In this document: one piece after another, positions 53,026 to 61,309 of the stretch
Position numbering within the stretch: position 1 is the first letter of the stretch
Layout of the letters: the number at the start of each line of letters is the position of its first letter
NCBI GenBank assembly: GCA_013361525.1
Contig: JABFXY010000063.1
Coordinates: forward strand, 1-64,000
Direction: 5' to 3'
Origin: Polyangiaceae bacterium
GTDB lineage: Bacteria > Myxococcota_A > Polyangia > Polyangiales > Polyangiaceae
Length of the DNA stretch: 64,000 bases
Notes under the pieces: model-generated
What the model saw: the letters and a program-made list of their open reading frames with translations, nothing else
What the model was told of the DNA's origin: nothing
The model's database searches: none
Translations under genes and position numbers: made by a program

Positions 53026-54591
53026 TCAGCCGCCGCCCGTCGAAGACGCGGAGGCGATTGCCTCCGGCGGGGCCGAGGTGGTGCGCTGGGCCAGCTGCCT
53101 GTAGAGCTGCACGTAACGCCGAGCCGGCCGATCCCAGCTGACGTCGACGCGCATGATTCGGCGGCGGACCGTCCCGAAGCGTGGATGGCGGAACGCGGCG
53201 ATCGCCCGGCCGACGCCGCTCGTGAGCGAATCCGGGCTCGGCGGATCGAGGAGGAAACCGGTCCCCGTTTCGAGGGCCGCGTCGAGATCGACGACCGAAT
53301 CGAGGTAGCCGCCGACGCGCGTCGCGAGCGGCAGCGCACCGTAGCGGCCCGCCCGCATCTGCAGCGTGCCGCAAGGCTCGTAACGGGCCGGAGACAGGGT
53401 GAAGTCCGCCGCGGCGAGCAGCTTGTGGACGAGCGATTCGGACGACTCGAGGTGCCGCGCGCGCTCCGGCGCGCGTCGGACGGCGGCGTCGATCTCTGCG
53501 TCGTCCGACGAGCGACGGGCGGCGGCGGGCCGGGCCACGATGAACGACAGATCCTGCTTGAGCAGGCGAGGAAGCGCCGCCGCGAGGACGTCGATGCCTT
53601 GATCTTGCGCGCTCCGGTCGTGCAGAGCCCCACCGATCGCGACGAACAGCGGACGCGCCGGGTCGAGCTCCAAACCGAGCTCGGCGAGGAGCGTCGTCTT
53701 GCAGCGCGCCTTGTTCGACGGGTCGTCCGCGTCGTAGCGCGCTGCGAGCGCCGGATCGGTCGCCGGATTCCAAACGGAGTAGTCGACGCCGTGAAGGATG
53801 CCGATAGGAGGCTCGCGGCGGGCGCGCAGGACACCGTCGAGGCGGGCGCCGCCCGCGGGCTGCGAGATCTCGAGCGCGTACGTCGGCGAGACCGTCGTCA
53901 CGGCATCGGCCGCGATGACGCCGCCCTTCATCATGTTGAGCCCCCCGTAGAACTCGAGGCGCGAGGGCGTGAAGTGGTCGTCACCGAGCCCGAACACGGC
54001 GAGGGCAGCATGAGCATCGTCGGCCTTTTCGATCGCGCCCTGGCGGCGGAGGTCGTGGATCGTGAAGACGCTCTGCGTGACCGCGAGCTCCGGAGCGACC
54101 TTCATCAGGTACGGCACCATCGCCGCCGGCCAATCGTGCGCATGCACCACGTCGAACGCCTGCTCGGCGAGGACGCGCTGGCGCATCAGCTCGATGGCTG
54201 CACGACAGAGGACGGCCGACTGGAGCGCCGCCGTCCGCGGCTCGGTCGCGTCCGCGCTCTCGTCATAGACGCTCGTCCCGTCGGCGCGCTTGGCGTCGAA
54301 GAGGACGAGCTCGACGCCCGAGGCGAGGCGACCGTCGAACACCGTGATTTCGCGAGGGACGTCGAGGCCCGGAGCGACGGGGCGGCCCGTCGGCGCGGCC
54401 GGCAGCACGAGCGGCGTCAAACGCCGCGCCGCGAGGACACCCGCACGTTCGATCGCCGGGTGGCGCGGCATCGCGATCGTCACCCGGTGGCCGAGGTTCT
54501 TGAGCGTCTTCGACAGGGCGAATACCGCGTCGGCGACGCTGCTCGCCTTGGTGATCGGCGCGAGCTCCGCGGCCACGAAAAGGATGTCCAT
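53026..54591 (-). CDS. Glycogen synthase-like GT5 glycosyltransferase
   Basis: 521 aa from ATG 54591 (MDILFVAAELAPITKASS). Overall GT5/GlgA layout: FDVVHAHDWPAAMVPYL, SVFTIHDLRRQG, GGVIAADAVTTVSPTYALEI, GILHGVDYSVWNP, LFVAIGGAL and ARYEPCGTLQMRAGRYG with the conserved EPCG acid block. The N-terminal ADP-glucose motif KxGGL is here KASSV, and a few blocks are shortened. If active it adds glucose from ADP- or UDP-glucose to an alpha-glucan. It is divergent from the rluA-type gene across 90 bp. Confidence 0.82.
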   Translation of the reverse strand: MDILFVAAELAPITKASSVADAVFALSKTLKNLGHRVTIAMPRHPAIERAGVLAARRLTPLVLPAAPTGRPVAPGLDVPREITVFDGRLASGVELVLFDAKRADGTSVYDESADATEPRTAALQSAVLCRAAIELMRQRVLAEQAFDVVHAHDWPAAMVPYLMKVAPELAVTQSVFTIHDLRRQGAIEKADDAHAALAVFGLGDDHFTPSRLEFYGGLNMMKGGVIAADAVTTVSPTYALEISQPAGGARLDGVLRARREPPIGILHGVDYSVWNPATDPALAARYDADDPSNKARCKTTLLAELGLELDPARPLFVAIGGALHDRSAQDQGIDVLAAALPRLLKQDLSFIVARPAAARRSSDDAEIDAAVRRAPERARHLESSESLVHKLLAAADFTLSPARYEPCGTLQMRAGRYGALPLATRVGGYLDSVVDLDAALETGTGFLLDPPSPDSLTSGVGRAIAAFRHPRFGTVRRRIMRVDVSWDRPARRYVQLYRQLAQRTTSAPPEAIASASSTGGG

Positions 54592-54681
54592 GCGCTTGCG
54601 GCTGTACCATATCTTTCGCTCGGCTTGCCGGCCGAATAGAGGGCGGTCACCATCTCGCTCCCCCACGAAATTGCCTGACGC

Positions 54682-55761
54682 ATGACGCGCCTCCGCGTTC
54701 ACGAGCTCGAAGACAAGCCGATTCGCCCCGCCGAGGTCGACGAGCGCGCGGTCGTCACCGTGCTCCGCGTGCCGCCCGAATGTGCGGGGATGCGCCTCGA
54801 TCGGTTCGTGCAGTCGCAGCTCAAACGAACGAGCCGGACCCGCGCGCAAGTGATCATCAAGCGCGGGGCTTATTCACCGGATGCACGTCTCTTGCGGCCA
54901 AGCGATCGCGTGCGCGCCGAGCAACGCATCCTTCTGTGGCGGGCTCCCTGGGACGAGGAGGTCATCGAGTCGTCGCTGCCGGTCCTCTTCGAGGACGACG
55001 CGCTGCTCGCCATCGACAAGCCGCCCGGCGTGCCGGTTCATCCGACCGCGCGCTACTACCGGTCGACGGTCGTGAAGATGCTCGAGGCGGAGCGCCCGGG
55101 CGAGCGGCACTTTCTCGCGCATCGGATCGACCGCGAGACGAGCGGCGTCTTGCTGCTCAGCAAGGTGGCGGACGCGGATCGGCACGTCAAAAAGCAGTTC
55201 GCGGGGATCGATCCCCGCACCGATCGCGCCGCTTCACGCCGCATGGTCGACAAGACCTACCTCGCGATCGTCCATGGCTGGCCGGATGCGAATCGATTCG
55301 TCGTCGACCGTCCGCTCGAGGAGGACGATACGAGCCGGCTTCGGGTGAAGATGCGCTGCGCGCCGGAGGGCCGAGGCCTCGTCGCGACGACGCGGTGCTC
55401 GGTGCGAGCGCGGCGCATCCGGCCTTCGACCGGCGCGCGCTACGCGCTCGTCGCGTGTGAGCTCGAGACGGGGCGACAGCACCAGATCCGCGTGCACATG
55501 GCGTCCACCGGGCACGCGCTCGTCGGCGACAAGCTCTACGGTCCCGACGAGAACCTCCACGCCCGCGGCGCCGACGGCGAGCTCACCGACGAGGACCACG
55601 CGATGCTCGAGATTCCGCGCCACGCGCTCCACGCGCACGAGCTCGAGCTCGATCACCCATCGAGCGGGACGAGGTTGAAAATCGTCTCGCCGCTGCCGAG
55701 CGACCTCGCGGCGTTCTGGGACGAGCTCGACGAAGCTGCGCCGGCTACGACAGGATCCTGA
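54682..55761 (+). CDS. RluA-family pseudouridine synthase
   Basis: 359 aa. An S4 RNA-binding domain at about 36-95 (GMRLDRFVQSQLKRTSRTRAQ) is followed by the PseudoU_synth_2 catalytic domain. The catalytic Asp150 is in AHRIDRETSGVLLLSK, and TGRQHQIRVHMASTGHALVGDKLYG is the family's RNA-binding block. It converts uridine to pseudouridine in rRNA or tRNA; the target site cannot be read. The last 17 bp overlap the convergent gene at 55745. Confidence 0.92.
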   Translation: MTRLRVHELEDKPIRPAEVDERAVVTVLRVPPECAGMRLDRFVQSQLKRTSRTRAQVIIKRGAYSPDARLLRPSDRVRAEQRILLWRAPWDEEVIESSLPVLFEDDALLAIDKPPGVPVHPTARYYRSTVVKMLEAERPGERHFLAHRIDRETSGVLLLSKVADADRHVKKQFAGIDPRTDRAASRRMVDKTYLAIVHGWPDANRFVVDRPLEEDDTSRLRVKMRCAPEGRGLVATTRCSVRARRIRPSTGARYALVACELETGRQHQIRVHMASTGHALVGDKLYGPDENLHARGADGELTDEDHAMLEIPRHALHAHELELDHPSSGTRLKIVSPLPSDLAAFWDELDEAAPATTGS

Positions 55762-56092
55762 CCACGCCGCGCTCGACGTAGGTCGACAGCCCCGGCGCCC
55801 CGACCGCGGTGACGAGCACCGGGATCCCCTCGGGCAGATCGACCACCGACATCGAAAACGACGTTCCGGCAAACGCCGACACGAACGGATCGTCGGTCTC
55901 GCCGCGCAGCTTCTTCGCCGCCGCTCGCGTGATACGCATCGGCTCGATGTCGCCGACACCCGCGAGCGGTTGGCCGTCGAGCGTTCCGAGCGCGACGGCG
56001 ACACCACGGTTTCGTTCGAGCTCGGCCTGCAAGAGAAGCTCGAGCGCGATCGAAGGTACCTCGGACCGGTTCACGCGGCGGCAGCTCAACAT
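55745..56092 (-). CDS. Small protein of unknown function downstream of the parA-type operon
   Basis: 115 aa from ATG 56092 (MLSCRRVNRSEVPSIALELL). Alternating helix/sheet content and the run RGVAVALGTLDGQPLAGVG then LPEGIPVLVTAVGAP recall a Roadblock/LC7-type fold, but that is only a guess. It follows the ribbon-helix-helix gene by 47 bp on the same strand, so it may belong to the same transcript. Its 3' end overlaps the convergent rluA-type gene. Confidence 0.6.
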   Translation of the reverse strand: MLSCRRVNRSEVPSIALELLLQAELERNRGVAVALGTLDGQPLAGVGDIEPMRITRAAAKKLRGETDDPFVSAFAGTSFSMSVVDLPEGIPVLVTAVGAPGLSTYVERGVVRILS

Positions 56093-56139
56093 GGCGTCGA
56101 GCCTACCGTCGCCGGCGCAAGCCGGACCAATTTGCAGGC

Positions 56140-56448
56140 TCAGATCCCGCGCGGAACCTTCTCGATGTCGACACCCTCGAGCGCATGACGAATGAGCGCG
56201 CTGCGGCTCGCTTTGGTGAGCCCCCTCGCCTTCAGCTCGTCCACCATCTCGTCGAGCTTCTTCAAGTCGTCGGTGTACATCGAGATGCAAATGACTTTGT
56301 AGTGCGTCGGCTTCGCCGCCTCGCGCGCGTTGCGCGCAGCAGGGACGGGCCTCGCGGGCGTGTAAAAGCTGCCCGAGAGCACGCCTTCGACCTCGTCTCG
56401 ATCGAGCAGGCCGAACCGAGCCGTCTGGATATCCCCGTCACTTCCCAT
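56140..56448 (-). CDS. Ribbon-helix-helix protein, probable partner of ParA-type ATPase
   Basis: 102 aa from ATG 56448 (GGAGG at 56453-56457 before it). The C-terminal ~50 residues have a beta strand then two helices, YKVICISMYTDDLKKLDEMVDELKARG and SRSALIRHALEGVD, the RHH/CopG pattern of dimeric DNA-binding or ParG-like proteins. The N-terminal half is flexible. It starts 34 bp after the ParA-type gene, an arrangement like ParA/ParG or other partition and positioning pairs. Confidence 0.8.
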   Translation of the reverse strand: MGSDGDIQTARFGLLDRDEVEGVLSGSFYTPARPVPAARNAREAAKPTHYKVICISMYTDDLKKLDEMVDELKARGLTKASRSALIRHALEGVDIEKVPRGI

Positions 56449-56482
56449 TGCTTCCTCCAAGCTCTGACTCGAAAGCCTTCGA

Positions 56483-57859
56483 TCACATCGTTGCGGCGAC
56501 CTCGCGCGGAGCGTTCGCCGCCGCGTTCGGCCGTTCGGTGCCCCGCTCGTGCGCCTCGCGTGCCGCGACGATCTTGTCGACGACGGCCGCGTAGTCCTCC
56601 GCCGCGCTCGCGCCGGCCGCGTACTCGAAGATCGTCTGCCCTTGCGCCGGCGCTTCCTTCACCTTGATGGCCGCGCGGATCGGGGCCAGGCATCGAGCGT
56701 CGAAGTGCTCGCGCAGCGTCGCCACGGCCTCGTGGCAAATCTTGGCGCGGGCGTCGAAGAAGGTCGGCAATACTCCCCAGATCTGCACCGGGTGGTGGAG
56801 GAGCGAGTTCACGTTCTTCACCGTCTTGATGACCTGCCGCACGCCGACGAGCGACAGGTAGTCGCAGGCGACCGGGACGAGCACGCTGTCAGCGAAGACC
56901 AGCGCGTTCTGGTTCATCAGCGACAGGCTCGGCGAGCAGTCGATGACGACGTAGTCGTAGCTCGAGCTTCCTGCAGCGAGGCGATCGCGAAGCACGCGGT
57001 CGCGGTTCTGACGGCCGGCGAGGTAGAGCTCGGCGGCGGCGAGGGTCTCGTTCGACGGAAGCAGATCGAGGTTCGGGCGCACCGTCTTCACGGCGTCGTC
57101 GATCCGCAGCCCCATGACGAGCACGTGGTAGAGCGAGCGCTCGCTCTGCGTCCCGAGCGAGACGGCGACGTTGCCCTGTGCGTCGGTGTCGACCAAGAGC
57201 ACGCGGTGGTTCTTCATCGCGAGGCCAGCAGCGACGCTGACCGCGGTGGTCGTCTTGCCGGTGCCGCCCTTGTGGTTGAACACGGCGATGACGCGAGGGC
57301 CGTGGTTGCCCTTCGAAGCGGCGGTCGCATCCGGACCGACCTTGGGCGCACCGGGCGCGCGAACCGGCACGGCCACGCGCGCAGGCGCCGTCACGGGCGA
57401 GCGCCCCGTCACCATCGGGACGACACCGGCCGGCGCAGGAGCGTCCGGCGCGCGCTTCGTCGCGGGAGAAACCTCGGCGTCCTCGAGCTTCATGGCGGGC
57501 ACGGCGAACGCCGGCGCGACCGTAGCCGGGCCAGCGATCGCAGGAGCGGCGAGCATCTCACCGAGCCGCGCGCCCTGCGCCTCGCGCAGGATCTGACCGC
57601 GGCACTCCATCGAGCACGCGTACGCGCGCCGGCCCTTCACGTAGAAGAGCTGCGCGGCCATCGTCAGGTTGAACCGCTTCGAGCACGCCTCGCACGTCGC
57701 CCCTTCCGCGCTCGACTTCTGGCTGTGCTCGAGGCACCGCTGCGCGCAGAAGAAGGCGAAGCCGCCGTCGCGCTCCTCCATCTGGTAGCGGAACTGCACG
57801 TCGAACGCGGTCTCGCAAACGCTGCAGGTCTCACGGATCGCTGAGGGTGTCGTCGTCAC
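56483..57859 (-). CDS. ParA-family ATPase with N-terminal zinc fingers
   Basis: 458 aa from GTG 57859, after GAGGCGAG. The N-terminal ~95 residues have four CxxC-type half-sites (CSVCETAF, FFCAQRC, CEACSKRF, ACSMEC), which predict two zinc fingers of TRASH/FYVE-like spacing. A Pro/Ala linker follows (about 100-195). The C-terminal ATPase has the deviant Walker A KGGTGKTTTAV, DTDAQGN, VVIDCSPSLSLMNQNAL and the ParA-type block LVGVRQVIKTV. ParA proteins position DNA, plasmids or protein cargo on the nucleoid. The fused zinc-finger region is unusual for this family. Confidence 0.9.
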   Translation of the reverse strand: MTTTPSAIRETCSVCETAFDVQFRYQMEERDGGFAFFCAQRCLEHSQKSSAEGATCEACSKRFNLTMAAQLFYVKGRRAYACSMECRGQILREAQGARLGEMLAAPAIAGPATVAPAFAVPAMKLEDAEVSPATKRAPDAPAPAGVVPMVTGRSPVTAPARVAVPVRAPGAPKVGPDATAASKGNHGPRVIAVFNHKGGTGKTTTAVSVAAGLAMKNHRVLLVDTDAQGNVAVSLGTQSERSLYHVLVMGLRIDDAVKTVRPNLDLLPSNETLAAAELYLAGRQNRDRVLRDRLAAGSSSYDYVVIDCSPSLSLMNQNALVFADSVLVPVACDYLSLVGVRQVIKTVKNVNSLLHHPVQIWGVLPTFFDARAKICHEAVATLREHFDARCLAPIRAAIKVKEAPAQGQTIFEYAAGASAAEDYAAVVDKIVAAREAHERGTERPNAAANAPREVAATM

Positions 57860-57952
57860 GTGTCTCGCCTCTTTCCGGCGCCACCCGGGCGCCGTCCTGT
57901 ATCGGTCCGCCCAGGTCTCATCACAGGGCGCCGAACTGGGCCAAAATTCCTG

Positions 57953-58090
57953 CGGACGAGAGAGGGGTCGCCAAGAGCGCCAAGTGCAGAAGGAGGAAGA
58001 AGAGACGATTAATAAATTCCAATATTTGAACCGCTTTTCTCCTCTCCCTCTTTCTGCTCCTTGGCGCCCTTGGCGACCCCTCTCGTCCGG
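57953..58090. repeat. Long imperfect palindrome between the parA-type and purH genes
   Basis: Left arm from CGGACGAGAG and right arm to CTCTCGTCCGG match as inverted copies over about 45 bp with a few mismatches (GGGGTCGCCAAG, GCGCCAAG and GCAGAA blocks are shared). The ~45-bp centre is AT-rich (GATTAATAAATTCCAATATT). It lies in the shared upstream region of the divergent genes. It resembles a REP-like dispersed hairpin and could influence transcription of both genes. Confidence 0.75.
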
Positions 58091-58151
58091 GGGCGGATGC
58101 CGACGCGATTCGCGCTGGCGGCAGGGCCAGGGCGCGACTAACCCGCGCCCC

Positions 58152-59723
58152 ATGGTCGCCCGCGCCCTCGTTTCCGTTTCCGACAAAACCGGCCTCGTCC
58201 CCTTCGCTCGTGCGCTCGCCGCGCGCGGGGTCGAGATCCTCAGCACAGGTGGCACCCTAAAGACGCTGAAAGACGAGAAAATTCCCGTTACGAGCGTCGA
58301 GGATTACACGGGCTCGCCGGAGGTGATGGCCGGCCGCGTGAAGACGCTCCATCCGCGCGTGCACGGCGGGATTTTGCAGCGTGGAGACACCGACAAAGCC
58401 GACCTCGATCGGCTGGGCGCGAAGGTCATCGACCTCGTCGTCGTGAACCTCTACCCGTTCGAGAAGACGCTGGAAAATCAGGCATCTACCCTCGAGCATC
58501 TCATCGAGAACATCGACATCGGCGGCCCCTCGATGTTGCGCAGCGCCGCGAAGAACCACGACCGGGTGACGGTGATCTGCGACCCGACGGACTACGACGT
58601 CGTCCTCGCGGAGATCGAGGCGACCGGCAACACCAGTGCAGCAACCCGGCGCCGTCTCGCCGCGAAGACGTTCGCCCGGACCTCGGCCTACGACGCCGCG
58701 ATCGCCGGCTACATGAGCTCGATCGCCGCCGACGCGGATCCGAAGACGGCCCCCTCGCGCGACCCCTACCCGCAGAGCCTCGTGCTCCCGTACGAGCGGG
58801 TCTACGGCCTTCGGTACGGCGAGAACCCGCACCAGTCGGGCGCCTTCTACCGCGACCGCAACGCGACGCCCGGAACCCTCGCGCTCGCCGAGTCGCTCGG
58901 CGCGGGCGGGAAGGAGCTCAGCTTCAACAACCTGGTCGATGTCGACGCCGCGCTCGAGGCCGTTCGGGAGCACGCCGAGCCCGCCGCGGTCGTCGTCAAG
59001 CACACCAACCCCTGCGGCGTCGCCGTCGCGACGAGCCTCGAGGCCGCTTATCGAAGCGCGCGCGCCGCCGACGAGGTCAGCGCATTCGGCGGCATCGTCG
59101 CCCTGAACCGCCCCGTCGACGAGGCCGCCGCGAAGGCGCTGGTCGAGACGTTCCTCGAGTGTGTGGTCGCCCCGAGCTTCGACGACAAAGCGCTCGCCGT
59201 CCTGCACACGAAGAAAAACCTCCGGGTGCTGGCGACCGGCGCGTGGCTGCCGGCCGACCACGAAGAGCTGACTTTCAAGCGCGTCGGCGGCGGGATCGTC
59301 GTCCAAGGTCGCGACAAGACCGGCGGCGTCGAGGTGAAGAACGCCAAGGTCGTCTCCAAGCGCGCCCCCACCGCGGAAGAGCTCGAAGCCCTCCACTTCA
59401 ACTGGCTCGTCTGCAAGCACGTCAAATCCAACGCGATCATCCTCGGCGGCAAAGACCGCACGTTCGGCGTCGGCGCCGGCCAGATGAGCCGCGTGGAGTC
59501 GGTTCGCATCGCCTGCAGCAAGGCCGGCGACCTGACGAAGGGCGCCGTCCTCGCGTCCGACGCGTTCTTCCCCTTCCCCGACGGCGTCGAGCTCGCGCTG
59601 AAGCATGGCGTGACCGCGATCGTTCAACCCGGCGGCAGTGTGAAAGACGCGGACGTCATCGCCGCCGTCGATGCGGCCGGCGCGGCGATGGTGTTCACCG
59701 GCGCGCGGCACTTCCGGCACTAG
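58152..59723 (+). CDS. purH: Bifunctional AICAR formyltransferase/IMP cyclohydrolase
   Basis: 523 aa; carries out the last two steps of de novo IMP synthesis. The ATG at 58152 gives MVARALVSVSDKTGLVPFARAL, the normal PurH opening; a longer open frame upstream runs into the palindromic repeat. The N-terminal MGS-type cyclohydrolase (about 1-140) contains ILSTGGT and GGRVKTLHPRVHGG-like VMAGRVKTLHPRVHGG. The formyltransferase follows with RYGENPHQ, KHTNPCG and GKDRTFGVGAGQMSRVES. Length matches the family. Confidence 0.95.
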   Translation: MVARALVSVSDKTGLVPFARALAARGVEILSTGGTLKTLKDEKIPVTSVEDYTGSPEVMAGRVKTLHPRVHGGILQRGDTDKADLDRLGAKVIDLVVVNLYPFEKTLENQASTLEHLIENIDIGGPSMLRSAAKNHDRVTVICDPTDYDVVLAEIEATGNTSAATRRRLAAKTFARTSAYDAAIAGYMSSIAADADPKTAPSRDPYPQSLVLPYERVYGLRYGENPHQSGAFYRDRNATPGTLALAESLGAGGKELSFNNLVDVDAALEAVREHAEPAAVVVKHTNPCGVAVATSLEAAYRSARAADEVSAFGGIVALNRPVDEAAAKALVETFLECVVAPSFDDKALAVLHTKKNLRVLATGAWLPADHEELTFKRVGGGIVVQGRDKTGGVEVKNAKVVSKRAPTAEELEALHFNWLVCKHVKSNAIILGGKDRTFGVGAGQMSRVESVRIACSKAGDLTKGAVLASDAFFPFPDGVELALKHGVTAIVQPGGSVKDADVIAAVDAAGAAMVFTGARHFRH

Positions 59724-59741
59724 GACAAACAAGGGGGGGCC

Positions 59742-61286
59742 ATGCGCGCCGCTCGACGATCGATGCTCGCCTGCGCCCTGCTCGCGGGATGCGGCTCGGC
59801 AAACGCGAACACGCCGACATCCCCGAGCTCGTCGCCGCCGATCTCGTCGGCAGGGGCCGCCGTATCGTCCGCAGCTTTACCGTCGCACGAGCCTCCTCGG
59901 GGAGGAACCTGTCTCAACCCCGAGGAGTGCGAGCGAACCTGTCGCGACCACCAGCCCTCCGCATGCGAACGCCTAGGGATGATGTTGGACGTCGGCGCAG
60001 GTGCACCGCGGGACATCGCTCGCGCCGCGACGCTGCTCCAACAAGCGTGCGATGCCGGAGAAGGATCGGCCTGCTCGACGCTGGCGACAAACAAGAGGCT
60101 GCGAGGCGCGCCCGGGGCGGACGTCGCGGAGCTCGCGAGGAAGGGGTGTGACGCAGGATCGGGTCGCGGCTGCTCGGATCTCGCCACCATGATCCGCGTC
60201 GGCCGCGACGTCCCCACCGACGCAATAAAGGCCGAATCGCTCGACGGAAGAGCGCTCGAGCTGGCGAGGGCGGCGTGTGACGCAGGTAGCTGCGCCGAGT
60301 GCCGGTATCTCGCCTACCTGCTCGATGACGGGCGCGGAGAACCAGTCGATGCGGCCCGTGCCGAGGCCATCCGCGCCGCGCAGGTCATCGCGACACGAAA
60401 GGCGTGCGAGCAAGGCGACCTCCTCGCGTGCAACGAGGCCGCCAACGACGTCGCCTTCGCGCGTTTGCCGCTCGCTCCACCCTCCGCGGAAGACGACACG
60501 TTCCTTCGGGCGACGTGCAAACGCGACGTGCTGGAAGCCTGTGAGGAGCTCGCGTTCTACCTCCCCGACGACGAGGCCAGGCCCTTCCGCGAGCAAGCCT
60601 GCCGGTTGCGTGATGCGCACCACTGCCGGTCGCTCTCCACGCCGGAGGGCTCCACGAAAGCGGAAGACATATGGGAGCGCGACTGCGAGGTCGGCGAAGT
60701 AAACGCGTGCGTGCAGACGTTGGCGCTCCTCGAGGAGGCGAAGGCTCCGCCGGAGGTGGTGCTTCCCCGAGCGGCCCGGACGCGCAGGCTCGCGAGCCAG
60801 GCCTGTCGTGCGGGCGGGTTCGGTTGTTCGATCGCCGCCAAGTTGGCCGCCGAAGGCCGCGGCGGCCCCAAAGACGAGACGGCTGCGATCGAGCTTCTGT
60901 CGATTCGCTGTCGCGATGGAATGTGTCGGGAGTTGGCCAATCAATTGCTCCAGAGCTCCGACCCGACATCGAAGGAACGCGGGCTCGCGCTGCTCGAGGC
61001 CAACTGCGACAAGGGCGAAGGTTGCGACGATCTCGCGAAGATCTACGACGAAGGCACGCTGGTTCCGAAGAATGCGAAGCGAGCCCGCGACCTCTACCTC
61101 CGTGCCTTGCGAGGGCTCGAAAAGGCCTGCGACAACAACGACGCGCTGGCCTGTTCGCTCGCGGGCTACATGTACTTCGAGGGACAGGGTGTGAGGGCAA
61201 ACGCGCTGAAAGCGCGCGCCCTGTACACGAAGTCGTGCAATCTCGGCGAGCGATCGTCGTGCGATTTCATCGAGCTTACGCGCTGA
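59742..61286 (+). CDS. Sel1-repeat cysteine-rich lipoprotein
   Basis: 514 aa with lipoprotein signal LACALLAGC. After a Ser/Pro linker come Sel1/TPR-like repeats in which each unit keeps a Cys pair, as in CDAGEGSAC, CDAGSGRGC and CEQGDLLAC, with GRGxPxDxxxA connectors. The pattern is like Helicobacter Hcp disulfide-locked repeats. These proteins act as scaffolds or binding proteins outside the cytoplasm. The start lies 18 bp after the purH stop, possibly in the same transcript. Confidence 0.85.
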   Translation: MRAARRSMLACALLAGCGSANANTPTSPSSSPPISSAGAAVSSAALPSHEPPRGGTCLNPEECERTCRDHQPSACERLGMMLDVGAGAPRDIARAATLLQQACDAGEGSACSTLATNKRLRGAPGADVAELARKGCDAGSGRGCSDLATMIRVGRDVPTDAIKAESLDGRALELARAACDAGSCAECRYLAYLLDDGRGEPVDAARAEAIRAAQVIATRKACEQGDLLACNEAANDVAFARLPLAPPSAEDDTFLRATCKRDVLEACEELAFYLPDDEARPFREQACRLRDAHHCRSLSTPEGSTKAEDIWERDCEVGEVNACVQTLALLEEAKAPPEVVLPRAARTRRLASQACRAGGFGCSIAAKLAAEGRGGPKDETAAIELLSIRCRDGMCRELANQLLQSSDPTSKERGLALLEANCDKGEGCDDLAKIYDEGTLVPKNAKRARDLYLRALRGLEKACDNNDALACSLAGYMYFEGQGVRANALKARALYTKSCNLGERSSCDFIELTR

Positions 61287-61309
61287 AATCTCGCGCCATC
61301 GGATGCGCG

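Noticed and set aside
57984..58151. N-terminal extension of PurH
   Set aside because: The extension runs through the palindromic repeat and is unlike any PurH start; ATG 58152 gives the conserved opening.
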